Source: Gemmatimonadota bacterium (GTDB taxonomy: Bacteria > Gemmatimonadota > Gemmatimonadetes > Longimicrobiales > Gaopeijiaceae). Taken from it: a stretch of DNA of 42,469 nucleotides. Shown piece after piece: positions 17,169-25,220 of this stretch (position 1 is its first letter; the number at the start of each line of letters is the position of its first letter). The stretch is taken from positions 1-42,469 of the forward strand of contig JADFNK010000011.1 in the NCBI GenBank assembly GCA_022563405.1. The letters are read 5' to 3'. The notes under the pieces were generated by a model, which saw only the letters and a list, made by a program, of their open reading frames with translations, was not told the DNA's origin and ran no database searches. The position numbers and the translations under genes are program-made.

Positions 17169-17957
17169 TCAGGCCACCGTCTCCGCCGGTCCCCGCCCCG
17201 CCATGAGTTCCTTGGCGAGTGCCAGATAACTCTGGGCTCCGTTGGACAAAACGTCGTACCGGAGGATCGGTTGTCCGAACGACGGAGCTTCGGCCAACCG
17301 AACGTTTCTCGGAATCGCGGTCTTGTACACACGGTCGCCGAAATATTCCCTCGCCTCGGCAGCCACCTGTCGCGCCAGGTTGAGCCGCCCGTCGTACATC
17401 GTAAGCAGCACGCCCTCGATTTCAAGTTGCGGATTGAGCGCGCGTTGGACCAGCCGTACCGTGTTCAGCAGCTGACTGAGACCCTCGAGCGCGTAGAACT
17501 CACATTGGATGGGGATCAATATCGAGTTGGAAGCCGTAAGAGCGTTCAGGGTCAAAAGCCCCAGTGAAGGCGGACAGTCCAAGAGGATGAAGTCGTAGTC
17601 GGACCGGATCGACTCCAGTGCTCGGCGAAGAACCGTCTCCCTGCTCATCGCACCGACCAGTTCGATCTCCACACCCACCAGGTCCCGCGTACTCGCCAGG
17701 ACGTCAAGAAGGGGGAATTGAATCGACGGACGCACGGCCTCCTTGGCGTCGGCCCCGCTCATGAGCACGTCGTAGATCGAGATCGGCTCGTCCTCGCCCC
17801 GCGTAAGCCCGAGTCCGCTCGAGGCGTTGCCTTGGGGGTCGAGATCGACGACGAGTGTGCGAGCTTCGGCAACCGCGAGAGCGGCGCCCAAATTGATGGC
17901 GGTGGTGGTCTTACCCACACCGCCTTTTTGGTTGGCAATGGCGATGACGCGAGACAT
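17169..17957 (-). CDS. parA: Chromosome partitioning ATPase ParA (Soj)
   Basis: ParA is a DNA-binding Walker ATPase that drives ParB-parS complexes apart and, in some species, affects DnaA. The start ATG 17957 gives 262 aa beginning MSRVIAIANQ. The deviant Walker A KGGVGKTTT is at residues 11-19, switch I has DLDPQGNASSGLG and Walker B is FILLDCPPSLGLL. Residues upstream of this ATG in the longer frame are not family-like. It is the first gene of parA-parB-LytM-bactofilin. Confidence 0.96.
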   Translation of the reverse strand: MSRVIAIANQKGGVGKTTTAINLGAALAVAEARTLVVDLDPQGNASSGLGLTRGEDEPISIYDVLMSGADAKEAVRPSIQFPLLDVLASTRDLVGVEIELVGAMSRETVLRRALESIRSDYDFILLDCPPSLGLLTLNALTASNSILIPIQCEFYALEGLSQLLNTVRLVQRALNPQLEIEGVLLTMYDGRLNLARQVAAEAREYFGDRVYKTAIPRNVRLAEAPSFGQPILRYDVLSNGAQSYLALAKELMAGRGPAETVA

Positions 17958-18094
17958 GAAAGTGGTACCGTTGTGATGAATCTTTGTGGCGAGACTGTAG
18001 GGTAAACGGTCGTCCAACACGAGGCAAAATGCAAGGACATCCCCCGTCGGCTCTTGCCGTCGCTCGATCGCTTACCGAGAGGCAGACTCGGCGG

Positions 18095-18130
18095 ACCAAT
18101 TATGGCCTCGTCGGCCTTGGTCTTTTTTTT
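18095..18130 (+). terminator. Possible intrinsic terminator on the plus strand
   Basis: The outer stem ACCAA (18095-18099) pairs with TTGGT (18117-18121). The inner stem GGCC (18104-18107) pairs with GGCC (18113-18116) over loop TCGTC, with a one-sided bulge of four bases. A run of eight T residues follows at 18123-18130. The layout reads as a Rho-independent terminator for a plus-strand transcript, but no plus-strand gene precedes it. It may stop an antisense or small RNA starting near parA, or be a coincidence in the parA promoter region. Confidence 0.35.
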
Positions 18131-18147
18131 CCCTCCCGTAGACCGTC

Positions 18148-18466
18148 ATGAGCTCCAGACATCCTTTTGCTACGCGCATTCATACCCGAAACGGGTTACG
18201 ACCGCTCTTGTTATCGGCTCGGTATTTCTTGGCACCAGTGGCTGCGGAAGCGATCCCGTCGCACCAGGACCCGATCCAGATTTCATGGTGGGAGACTGGT
18301 TGGCCCAGTCGCAGCTGGCGACGAGCGTGACGGATCCACAGGTGGTCACCGATCACACGGCGATCTCGGAGGGGTTCGGGCCCCACTTTGGAGAGGAGAG
18401 ATCGATTTCGACCTCGACGGAACGTCAGAGGCGGGCGCGCTCAGGCGGGTGCTGATCTCCAAATGA
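18148..18466 (+). pseudogene. Remnant of a small lipoprotein gene
   Basis: A lipoprotein-like stretch KRVTTALVIGSVFLGTSGC, a signal peptide ending in a lipobox-like GTSGC, lies around 18,190-18,245. It is followed by GSDPVAPGPDPDFMVGDWLAQ, reminiscent of short secreted lipoproteins common in Gemmatimonadota. No start codon fits this frame; an ATG at 18148 is in a different frame. The plausible C-terminal part (EIDFDLDGTSEAGALRRVLIS) is in yet another frame. This pattern fits a decayed or mis-sequenced gene with two frameshifts. It occupies the parA-mnmG gap, the only region here without an intact gene. It could also be chance. Confidence 0.3.
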
Positions 18467-18498
18467 CTTCCGCCGAGGAGTCGGGACCAAATTCGAAG

Positions 18499-18514
18499 TG
18501 TTTCACGTGAAACA
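18499..18514. promoter_or_regulatory. parS: parS site 1 (ParB binding)
   Basis: TGTTTCACGTGAAACA is a perfect match to the bacterial parS consensus. It is embedded in a longer perfect palindrome spanning 18494-18519. ParB from the adjacent operon should load here. Confidence 0.95.
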
Positions 18515-18560
18515 CTTCGGGCTTCCCAGCTGCTCGGTAAGGCAGCGGAGCGGAGCCGTC

Positions 18561-18576
18561 TGTTTCACGTGAAACA
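18561..18576. promoter_or_regulatory. parS: parS site 2 (ParB binding)
   Basis: A second perfect TGTTTCACGTGAAACA lies 62 bases from the first, immediately beyond the 3' end of mnmG. The palindrome extends one base on each side (18560-18577). Paired parS sites this close may help ParB nucleation near the origin. Confidence 0.95.
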
Positions 18577-18583
18577 GGTCGGC

Positions 18584-20500
18584 TCACTTCTTGGCCGCCG
18601 CCGTCATCGGTGGGTTCCGGCGCCACCGCCGGACCTCGAGGATCAAACTCTGTAGATCCGCCGGGGACACGCCGGGTATCCTGCCGGCCTGCGCGAGCGA
18701 AGAGGGGCGCACCCGCGCCAACTTTTCCCTCGCCTCGAAGGAAAGGCTCAGCAGCTCTTCATAGGGAAGCTCCTGGGGGAGCTCGAACTCGGCCTGTTTC
18801 CGTAGGTTCTTCGCGCGCTCCGCCTCACGCCTTACGTATCCCTCGTACTTGATCTCGATCTCGACCGCGGCCAGCGCGTCGGCATCTGTGGCGGGGTGGA
18901 ACTTGGCTCCTCCGGCGTTCGCGAGCCCGCTGGCGGGCACCTCCGGACGCTTCAAGAGTTGGGATGCGCGGACAGACTGACGTATCGCACTGCTCCCGCA
19001 TTCCTGCAACAGCGGGTTCACGTCCGCGGGTTGAATCATGGTTTCGACGAACCACCGTCGGACGCGGGCCTCTCGCTCTTCGAGCGTGCCCAGCGCCTCA
19101 CTCTGCATCTCGGTCAGCAGACCGATCTCCCGCGCACGCGGGCCCAGTCGCCGGCTCGTATTGTCCTGTCGAAGGAGGAGCCTGAACTCGGCCCGGGAGG
19201 TGAACAGGCGGTAGGGCTCGTCTGTCCCCTTGGTGATCAGGTCGTCGATCAAGACCCCGATGTAGGCCTCGTCCCGCTCCAGCACGAACGGCGCCCGCCC
19301 GAGGACCCTCAGGGCCGCGTTGGCGCCCGCCATCAGACCCTGGCCTGCCGCCTCCTCGTACCCGGTCGTCCCGTTGATCTGGCCCGCGAAGTAGAGGCCC
19401 GGAAAGGCCCTCACTTCCAGCGTATGCCTCAGCTGATGGGGCGGGAAGTAGTCGTATTCGATCGCGTACCCGACCCTCGTCACCTCCACATGTTCGAGGC
19501 CGGGAATCGTATGGAGGAACTCCACTTGAACGTCGGCGGGCAACGAGGTCGACAGGCCGTTCACGTAGAGCTCCGTGGTCTCCAGCCCCTCCGGCTCCAG
19601 GAAGACCTGATGGCGGGGTGCATCCGGAAACCGAATGATCTTGTCCTCGATGGACGGACAGTACCGCGGGCCTCGGCCCGAGATTTCGCCGCCGAAAAGC
19701 GCGCTCCGGTGGAGGTTACGCTCGACCACCTCACGAAGTCCTGCACCGGTCCACGTAATCCAGCAGGGGCGTTGCGCCGGAATGTTCTCCCTCACATACG
19801 AAGAAAAACGGAAGTCCAGCGGATCGCCGTCTTGCCTCTCGGTGCGAGTGAAGTCCACGCTCCGACCGTCGATGCGCGGAGGCGTGCCGGTCTTGAACCG
19901 AGCGATTTCGAGACCACGCGCCTCCAGTTCCTCGGCCAACTCGATCGAGGGCGCCTCTCCAACCCGGCCCGCCCCCACACTCGCGTCGCCCCCGATGTGG
20001 ATCCGGCCCCGTAGGAACGTCCCGGCCGTCACCACCACCGCCCGCGCGCGGAACTCCCCGGCCCCGGCCCGGACCCCGGCCGCCCGGCCCTCTTCCATGA
20101 GCAGGCCCGTCACCATGTCCTCACAAAGGTGAAGGCCGGGCACCTCATCGAGCCCCTTCCGCACACCGATGGGATAAAGCTCCCGGTCACACTGGGCCCG
20201 GGGACTCCAGACGGCTGGCCCTTTCGAGCGGTTCAACATCCGGAACTGAATCCGCGCCGCGTCGGTCGCACGGCCCATGATTCCTCCGAGAGCATCCACT
20301 TCCCGCGCCACCACCCCTTTCGCGATCCCGCCGATCGCAGGGTTGCAGCTCATCTGCCCGACTCGGGCTAGATCGGGGGTGATCAATAACGTTCGAGCCC
20401 CGATACGGGCGGCCGCAGCCGCGGCCTCGGACCCGGCATGGCCGCCCCCGACGACGATCACATCGTATGTGCGATCAGAGTTCATGAGGCTCGCGGTCAT
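18584..20500 (-). CDS. mnmG: tRNA uridine-34 5-carboxymethylaminomethyl modification enzyme MnmG
   Basis: MnmG (GidA) is an FAD enzyme that, with MnmE, installs the cmnm5 group on U34 of certain tRNAs. The 638-aa length is typical. The N-terminal FAD motif GGGHAGSEAA lies at about residues 18-27. The family signatures CNPAIGGIAKG and VVTAGTFLRGRIHIG are present, as is the C-terminal helical MnmE/tRNA-binding region (YEGYVRREAERAKNLRKQAEFELP). The start is ATG 20500; a second ATG at 20485 is possible and lies closer to the conserved core. The gene lies 6 bases from the acylphosphatase gene. rsmG, often next, is absent downstream. Confidence 0.96.
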   Translation of the reverse strand: MTASLMNSDRTYDVIVVGGGHAGSEAAAAAARIGARTLLITPDLARVGQMSCNPAIGGIAKGVVAREVDALGGIMGRATDAARIQFRMLNRSKGPAVWSPRAQCDRELYPIGVRKGLDEVPGLHLCEDMVTGLLMEEGRAAGVRAGAGEFRARAVVVTAGTFLRGRIHIGGDASVGAGRVGEAPSIELAEELEARGLEIARFKTGTPPRIDGRSVDFTRTERQDGDPLDFRFSSYVRENIPAQRPCWITWTGAGLREVVERNLHRSALFGGEISGRGPRYCPSIEDKIIRFPDAPRHQVFLEPEGLETTELYVNGLSTSLPADVQVEFLHTIPGLEHVEVTRVGYAIEYDYFPPHQLRHTLEVRAFPGLYFAGQINGTTGYEEAAGQGLMAGANAALRVLGRAPFVLERDEAYIGVLIDDLITKGTDEPYRLFTSRAEFRLLLRQDNTSRRLGPRAREIGLLTEMQSEALGTLEEREARVRRWFVETMIQPADVNPLLQECGSSAIRQSVRASQLLKRPEVPASGLANAGGAKFHPATDADALAAVEIEIKYEGYVRREAERAKNLRKQAEFELPQELPYEELLSLSFEAREKLARVRPSSLAQAGRIPGVSPADLQSLILEVRRWRRNPPMTAAAKK

Positions 20501-20506
20501 CCCTCG

Positions 20507-20791
20507 TTAAATGATCTCGAAATCGATCGGGAGGCTCCCGTCCGACTCGAAGCCATCGACTCCCTCGACCCGCGCACTCGGCGGACCGACCTCCAGTTCG
20601 GCGGCAAACGCCTCCAGCGTCTCGATCTCCCCGGCCGCGTGAACCTCGACCGTCCCGTCCGGCCGGTTCTGGACGGTGCCCCGCAAGCCGAGATTCGAGG
20701 CCCTACGGCGCGTCCACCACCGGAAGTAGACCCCCTGCACCCGTCCACGGACTCGAAAGCCCCGCTGACACTCCGATCCGGAATCACTCAT
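20507..20791 (-). CDS. acyP: Acylphosphatase
   Basis: This small enzyme hydrolyses acyl phosphates. The 94-aa length is typical. The signature VRGRVQGVYFRWW is at residues 14-26 with the phosphate-binding arginine R24, and the catalytic asparagine is N42 in GTVQNRPDG. It sits between mnmE and mnmG in the same direction (81 bases after the mnmE stop, 6 bases before the mnmG start region), so it is probably co-transcribed with the tRNA-modification pair. No functional link to them is known. Confidence 0.92.
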   Translation of the reverse strand: MSDSGSECQRGFRVRGRVQGVYFRWWTRRRASNLGLRGTVQNRPDGTVEVHAAGEIETLEAFAAELEVGPPSARVEGVDGFESDGSLPIDFEII

Positions 20792-20872
20792 ACTACTGTC
20801 CGTCTGCGGCCCATCTCAACCCGTACCTGGGCCCTTTGCCAAGGGTGTTGAAGGACGCGTGGGTCCACGAGT

Positions 20873-22294
20873 CTACTTACCAATACAAAACTCGCGAAAG
20901 ACCCGATCCAAAATCTCGTCGGTGGAAATCACTCCCAACAACTCCTCCAGAGCGGTCTCTGCGGGCCGAAGCAGCGCCGACGCCACCGCCACCGGTGTCT
21001 CCTCATCCAACGCCTCCATGAACGCCACCACCTGATCGCGGGCCTTCCGGACCGCCTCGGACTGCCGAGCTCTGGTCAACGCGGGCACAGACGCGCCGGT
21101 CCGAACGAGCCCCCCATAAACCAGCTCCGGGAGAATCGCTTGAAGGCGTCCCAGCCCGGTCCCATCCACCACCGACACGTCCACAATCTCTCGAACGTTG
21201 GCGAGACTCGCGCGATCACCGTCCTGCGGATCCTCGGACGCCCGATCCCCCGGCGCCAGATCGACTTTGGTCCTGAGCAGGATCGTCGGCACGTCCGCCA
21301 GCCCGGCCAGGAATTCTCGCTCGGCCGACCCGAGATCCCCGGGGGATTCTACACAAAAGAGCACCAGATCCGCGCGGTCGAGATACCGGCGCGCCACCTC
21401 GATGCCCAACTCCTCCACCCGGTCGTCCGAATCGCGGAGCCCGGCCGTATCTACCAGGCGGAACGGGAAGCCCCCAATAGAGATGACGGACTCGAGGGCA
21501 TCCCTGGTCGTTCCGGGCACATCGGTCACGATGGCCCGCTCCTCCCCCAGAAGGGCATTGTAGAGGCTCGACTTTCCACTGTTCGGTGGTCCGGCCAACA
21601 CCGTCACGGCACCCTCCCTGAGGAGCTCACCCTCGGGAGCTGTCTCCAGGAGCTGCTCCAAAGCCTCTCGCAGGCCCGCGGCCGCATCCACAACCCGATC
21701 CACGGTGACGGGCCCTTCGTCTTCCTCCGGGAAGTCGATGTGATGGGCCAGGTAGGCTTCGACCGTGACAAGTTGCTCCCGCAACTCCGCGATTCTTCGG
21801 CTCAGACCTCGCTCCACCTGGAATAGAGCCGCGTCGTGCTGCGCTTTACTCCGCCCTTCGATCAAATCGAGCACGGCCTCGGCTTGCACCAGGTCCATTT
21901 TCCCGTGCAGCACCGCCCTGCGCGTGAACTCACCCGGTTCCGCCAGGCGCGCGCCCATGGCCAGGCATGCGTCCAGGATCAGCCGGGGCACAAGCCAACC
22001 GCCATGGCAGGAGATTTCGACCATGTCCTCGCCGGTATAGCTGTCCGGCCGCGGGAAGGCGGTTACCAGCGCCCGGTCCAGGAGGTCTCCGCCCTCCCCC
22101 TTCGTTATGGAGCGTAGGGCTGCCGTGCGCGGGGCGGGATCGTCCTGGTCGGGTGTGAGAGCCCGAAGAACTCGGAAGGCCTCGGGCCCGGACATGCGCA
22201 CCAGAGCGATCGCGCTCAGCCCGGGGGCCGTAGCCAAGGCCGCGATGGTGTCTACCGCCAGCTCGGGAAGCCGGCTGGAGGGTTCGTCAGTCAC
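20873..22294 (-). CDS. mnmE: tRNA modification GTPase MnmE
   Basis: MnmE is the GTPase partner of MnmG in U34 modification. The 473-aa protein has the tetrahydrofolate-binding N-terminal domain (DTIAALATAPGLSAIALVRMSG), a helical domain and an inserted G domain. GPPNSGKSS is at residues 235-243, DVPGTTRD is G2, DTAGLRDS is G3 and the NKxD position reads RTKVD. The C-terminal CIGK carries the family cysteine. The start is GTG 22294, which overlaps the end of yidC by 8 bases. Confidence 0.96.
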   Translation of the reverse strand: MTDEPSSRLPELAVDTIAALATAPGLSAIALVRMSGPEAFRVLRALTPDQDDPAPRTAALRSITKGEGGDLLDRALVTAFPRPDSYTGEDMVEISCHGGWLVPRLILDACLAMGARLAEPGEFTRRAVLHGKMDLVQAEAVLDLIEGRSKAQHDAALFQVERGLSRRIAELREQLVTVEAYLAHHIDFPEEDEGPVTVDRVVDAAAGLREALEQLLETAPEGELLREGAVTVLAGPPNSGKSSLYNALLGEERAIVTDVPGTTRDALESVISIGGFPFRLVDTAGLRDSDDRVEELGIEVARRYLDRADLVLFCVESPGDLGSAEREFLAGLADVPTILLRTKVDLAPGDRASEDPQDGDRASLANVREIVDVSVVDGTGLGRLQAILPELVYGGLVRTGASVPALTRARQSEAVRKARDQVVAFMEALDEETPVAVASALLRPAETALEELLGVISTDEILDRVFREFCIGK

Positions 22295-24077
22295 CGCTCT
22301 TGTTGGGCTGCTTGCCCTTGGCGGGCTGCTGGATCGGCTGCTTGTCTCTGAGCGCCTTACGCTCTTTGCCGATCAAATACTGCTGAGGGATCGTAGCCAG
22401 ATTGGACACGGTGTAGTAGAGGTTCAAGCCGGACGCAAACCTGAAGAAGAAGAACATCATCATGATGGGCATGAGCCACATCATCATCTTCATCTGAGGG
22501 TTCGGCGGCATGGATCGGGCCATGATCCACTGCATCAGGAACATCGACAGGCCCATCAGGACCGGGAGGATGTAGTACGGGTCGGCGGCAGCCAGGTTGG
22601 GTAACCACAGAAAGCTCTCCCCTCGCAACTGAATCGTGTTCCGGAACACGAAGAACAGTGTGATGAGCACGGGCATGGGGAGAAGCATCGGTACACACCC
22701 AGCCAAGGGGTTGAAGCCATGCTCCTTGTACAGCTTCATCATCTCCTTCTGGAGTTTCTCCGGCTGGTCCTTGTACTTCTTCTGGATCTCCTGAAGCAGC
22801 GGCTGAACCGCCATGTTCCGCATCTGTGCCCGCATCGCCTTCTGGTTCAGCGGGTAGAGCAGGATCCGCATCGCGATGCCGAAGATGATGATCACCCATC
22901 CGTACCCGACGTTCAGATTGCGGTGCAGAAAGTTCAGAATCGCCAAAGCGAACGACACAATGGGTCGGACGACCGGCCGCATCCATCGGTATCCGTACGG
23001 ATTGGCCTCTTCCAGATCGTTCTCGAACGCCATCAGGAGGTCCCGCTCTTGCGGTCCCATGTAGAGCCGGTATTCCAACACCCCGTTGCTGCCCAAAGGC
23101 TGCGTGACCGTGATCGCCGCTTGGTCGTCACCCAGGGCAGGACGCGCGATCAGTCCTCCTAGATGCTGCTCGCTGCCTTCCCGGCCAGGGATCAACGCAA
23201 AGATGAAGTACTTGCTCTTGAGCACTGCCCAAAGAAGAGGCCCTTCCTGGATGCGCTCCGAGTCCACCCGGCTGAGCCTCTCGTCGTCGATCCCATCACG
23301 AAGGTGGTTCGTCACGTACGCCATCACCCCCGACTCTTCCCTGCGATCGCTCTCGTTATAGGCGAGCCCTGACCCCATCCCCGTGATCAACAGGGCCCCA
23401 TCCGCACCCACAACCTCGACCCGCACGTGTATGACGTACGACGACGGATCGAACGTGTAGGCGCTCTGGAAGGTGAGACGACCGGATGGGTGCCGATACC
23501 GGAAGGTCAACGTCCGGGACCCACCACCCTCGTTGAGTCGCAGCCCGTTCGCCGGTTCGACCTCGAACAACTCCGCGCCGAGATCGAACACTTCGCCGAG
23601 CCTGAGTTGCATGGCCAACGCACCGCCGCTTTCGGGGACGAGCAGCTCCACCGGCTGTCCTTCTGCCCCTTCGTCGAACGACTCAAAACCGAGCAACTGC
23701 GCCGAAGTCATGCGGGCCCCTGCCGTACTGAAGGTGTACCGGTAGAGGGGTCCATCGACCACGACCGTATTTGCTGCGGGGCTGTCGGTGACCTCGTCGG
23801 GCGCGAAAAACGGAGACGGCTCGGTGGACGGCTCGGTCACCGGCTGGCGGCCAAACGGATCGGCCCGGTCGTCGCCGGATACTGCCGCTCCCCCCACGGG
23901 GTCGCCCGGAGGTATGCCCGGCACACCAGCGACCCCGGTACCATCGAGCTGTCCGGGCGCAACACCCTCCGGGCCGCTCACCTCTTCGGGGGGAACGGGC
24001 GGGAATAGCATGTTCGTTCCCACGAGAACGACGATCATCAGCGTGATCGCCAGCAGGAACCGTGCTTCTTGCCGCAT
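22287..24077 (-). CDS. yidC: Membrane protein insertase YidC
   Basis: YidC inserts and folds inner-membrane proteins. The 596-aa protein has an N-terminal membrane helix (residues 6-24), an acidic low-complexity linker, the large periplasmic P1 beta-domain (about residues 105-350) and the C-terminal five-helix insertase core starting near NVGYGWVIIIFGIAMRILLYPLN. LQKEMMKLYKEHGFNPLAGCVPMLLPMPVLITLF holds the cytoplasmic hairpin. The long P1 domain is the Gram-negative type. It directly abuts yidD: the yidD stop and the yidC ATG are adjacent with no spacer. Confidence 0.95.
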   Translation of the reverse strand: MRQEARFLLAITLMIVVLVGTNMLFPPVPPEEVSGPEGVAPGQLDGTGVAGVPGIPPGDPVGGAAVSGDDRADPFGRQPVTEPSTEPSPFFAPDEVTDSPAANTVVVDGPLYRYTFSTAGARMTSAQLLGFESFDEGAEGQPVELLVPESGGALAMQLRLGEVFDLGAELFEVEPANGLRLNEGGGSRTLTFRYRHPSGRLTFQSAYTFDPSSYVIHVRVEVVGADGALLITGMGSGLAYNESDRREESGVMAYVTNHLRDGIDDERLSRVDSERIQEGPLLWAVLKSKYFIFALIPGREGSEQHLGGLIARPALGDDQAAITVTQPLGSNGVLEYRLYMGPQERDLLMAFENDLEEANPYGYRWMRPVVRPIVSFALAILNFLHRNLNVGYGWVIIIFGIAMRILLYPLNQKAMRAQMRNMAVQPLLQEIQKKYKDQPEKLQKEMMKLYKEHGFNPLAGCVPMLLPMPVLITLFFVFRNTIQLRGESFLWLPNLAAADPYYILPVLMGLSMFLMQWIMARSMPPNPQMKMMMWLMPIMMMFFFFRFASGLNLYYTVSNLATIPQQYLIGKERKALRDKQPIQQPAKGKQPNKSGD

Positions 24078-24419
24078 CTACCTCTTGCCCTCACATGAAT
24101 GCACGTCTCGGGGACCCGGGGTCGGTAAATACGACTCCCCTCGTGTCACTTCGCCAGCCCCAACCCCTGGAACCGGGTCATAACCTTGTCCGCCGAACGG
24201 ATGGCAACGCAGGAGTCGCTTGAACGCGAGCCACCCGCCCGAAAGCGCCCCGTAACGGTCAATGGCGCCAACCGCGAACTCGGAGCACGTGGGTATGAAG
24301 CGGCAGGAGGGCCCAGTGAGCGGAGACAAGGCCCGTTGGTAAAACCGAATCGCTCCGATCAGCCCACGTTTGAACACGGGCCCCCCCGTCGCCGATCTAG
24401 AACACAGTTCCTCGGTCAT
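24078..24419 (-). CDS. yidD: Membrane protein insertion efficiency factor YidD
   Basis: YidD is a small, amphipathic, membrane-associated protein encoded between rnpA and yidC that aids YidC-dependent insertion. The start is ATG 24419, chosen because it overlaps the rnpA stop by 4 bases (ATGA), giving 113 aa. An ATG at 24431 is also in frame. Family motifs are [25 protein letters not shown] and [24 protein letters not shown]. The tail after this (about 25 residues) is variable. Confidence 0.93.
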   Translation of the reverse strand: MTEELCSRSATGGPVFKRGLIGAIRFYQRALSPLTGPSCRFIPTCSEFAVGAIDRYGALSGGWLAFKRLLRCHPFGGQGYDPVPGVGAGEVTRGESYLPTPGPRDVHSCEGKR

Positions 24420-24817
24420 TGATCTGAACACAGTTCCTCGGTTATCAACTGAAGCTCATCCCTCAGGGTACGAAACCCGACCCCATAAGCTTCCCGGCGG
24501 GCCCTCACCAACACGTCCAACGCCATTCCCTGCTCCTTGAGCCGGGGCAACACGCGAGTTCGGCCGATCTCGCGCAGACGTCGTTTGACACGGTTCCGCT
24601 CCACGATTGAATGCCGGTGTTTGGGGACGATCATGCCCCAACGGCTGGCTGACCCGGAGGAAGACAAAAAGAAGACGTCCAAGCTGGGCGTCTTCTTCCT
24701 CGATCCGTCCCTGAGAAGGGATCGAATGTCTCGCGCCTTACGGATCCGCCCCGAGCGAGGCAAACGGAATCCTCCTCCTCCCTGGCCCGTCCCCGCAGCC
24801 GGATGGGCTGCTACCAT
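24416..24817 (-). CDS. rnpA: Ribonuclease P protein component
   Basis: This is the protein subunit of RNase P, which assists the catalytic RNA in tRNA 5' processing. The 133-aa protein begins at ATG 24817, four bases after the rpmH stop. The family core starts at about residue 17 ([11 protein letters not shown]), so the first 16 residues are a non-conserved extension or the true start is internal. The RNA-binding signature [10 protein letters not shown] starts at residue 74. Confidence 0.94.
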   Translation of the reverse strand: MVAAHPAAGTGQGGGGFRLPRSGRIRKARDIRSLLRDGSRKKTPSLDVFFLSSSGSASRWGMIVPKHRHSIVERNRVKRRLREIGRTRVLPRLKEQGMALDVLVRARREAYGVGFRTLRDELQLITEELCSDQ

Positions 24818-24821
24818 TCGA

Positions 24822-24971
24822 TTATTTCGAACCGATCTTCACCACGAGGCGCGCGCGTCCCCGGGCTCGCCGCCTCGCTAGGGTCTTTCTCCCACCCCGA
24901 GTTTTCATGCGCTCCCGGAAGCCGTGTTTGTTCACACGCTTCCGATTCCGTGGCCTATATGTGGGCTTCAT
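24822..24971 (-). CDS. rpmH: 50S ribosomal protein L34
   Basis: A 49-aa, highly basic protein begins [20 protein letters not shown] and contains the L34 signature [24 protein letters not shown]. The start is ATG 24971 and the stop is TAA at 24824-24822. It leads the rpmH-rnpA-yidD-yidC cluster, the standard order next to dnaA. Confidence 0.97.
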   Translation of the reverse strand: MKPTYRPRNRKRVNKHGFRERMKTRGGRKTLARRRARGRARLVVKIGSK

Positions 24972-25220
24972 AACGTCTTGGTGCCTTCTACCGCTTCAGC
25001 AGCCTTCTGGGTCGTCGTCCCACGGCCACGTCGAACGGGCCGCGCAGAGATACAGCACGATAACATATCCGAGTGGGCGAGCACGGGTCAAGGTCAGCGA
25101 CTCTAATGGTGACCCCCCGCGCCCCGCGCGAAAATTGACTTTTCCACAATCCGAATCTAGGGTGCTGAGCCCCCGTTTTCCGACTACGCCCGCGAGCGTC
25201 AACGACCACCTTAGGAGCGC
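24972..25220. promoter_or_regulatory. rpmH/dnaA divergent promoter region with a DnaA box
   Basis: These 249 bases lie between the divergent starts of rpmH and dnaA. A DnaA-box-like TTTTCCACA (one mismatch to TTATCCACA) is at 25140-25148, suited to DnaA autoregulation. The dnaA Shine-Dalgarno AGGAG is at 25213-25217. No clear sigma-70 elements were recognised. The region could be a secondary part of the origin. Confidence 0.55.

Noticed and set aside
18896-20014. Plus-strand open frame (372 aa) opposite mnmG
   Set aside because: Antisense to the well-conserved MnmG; no family features.
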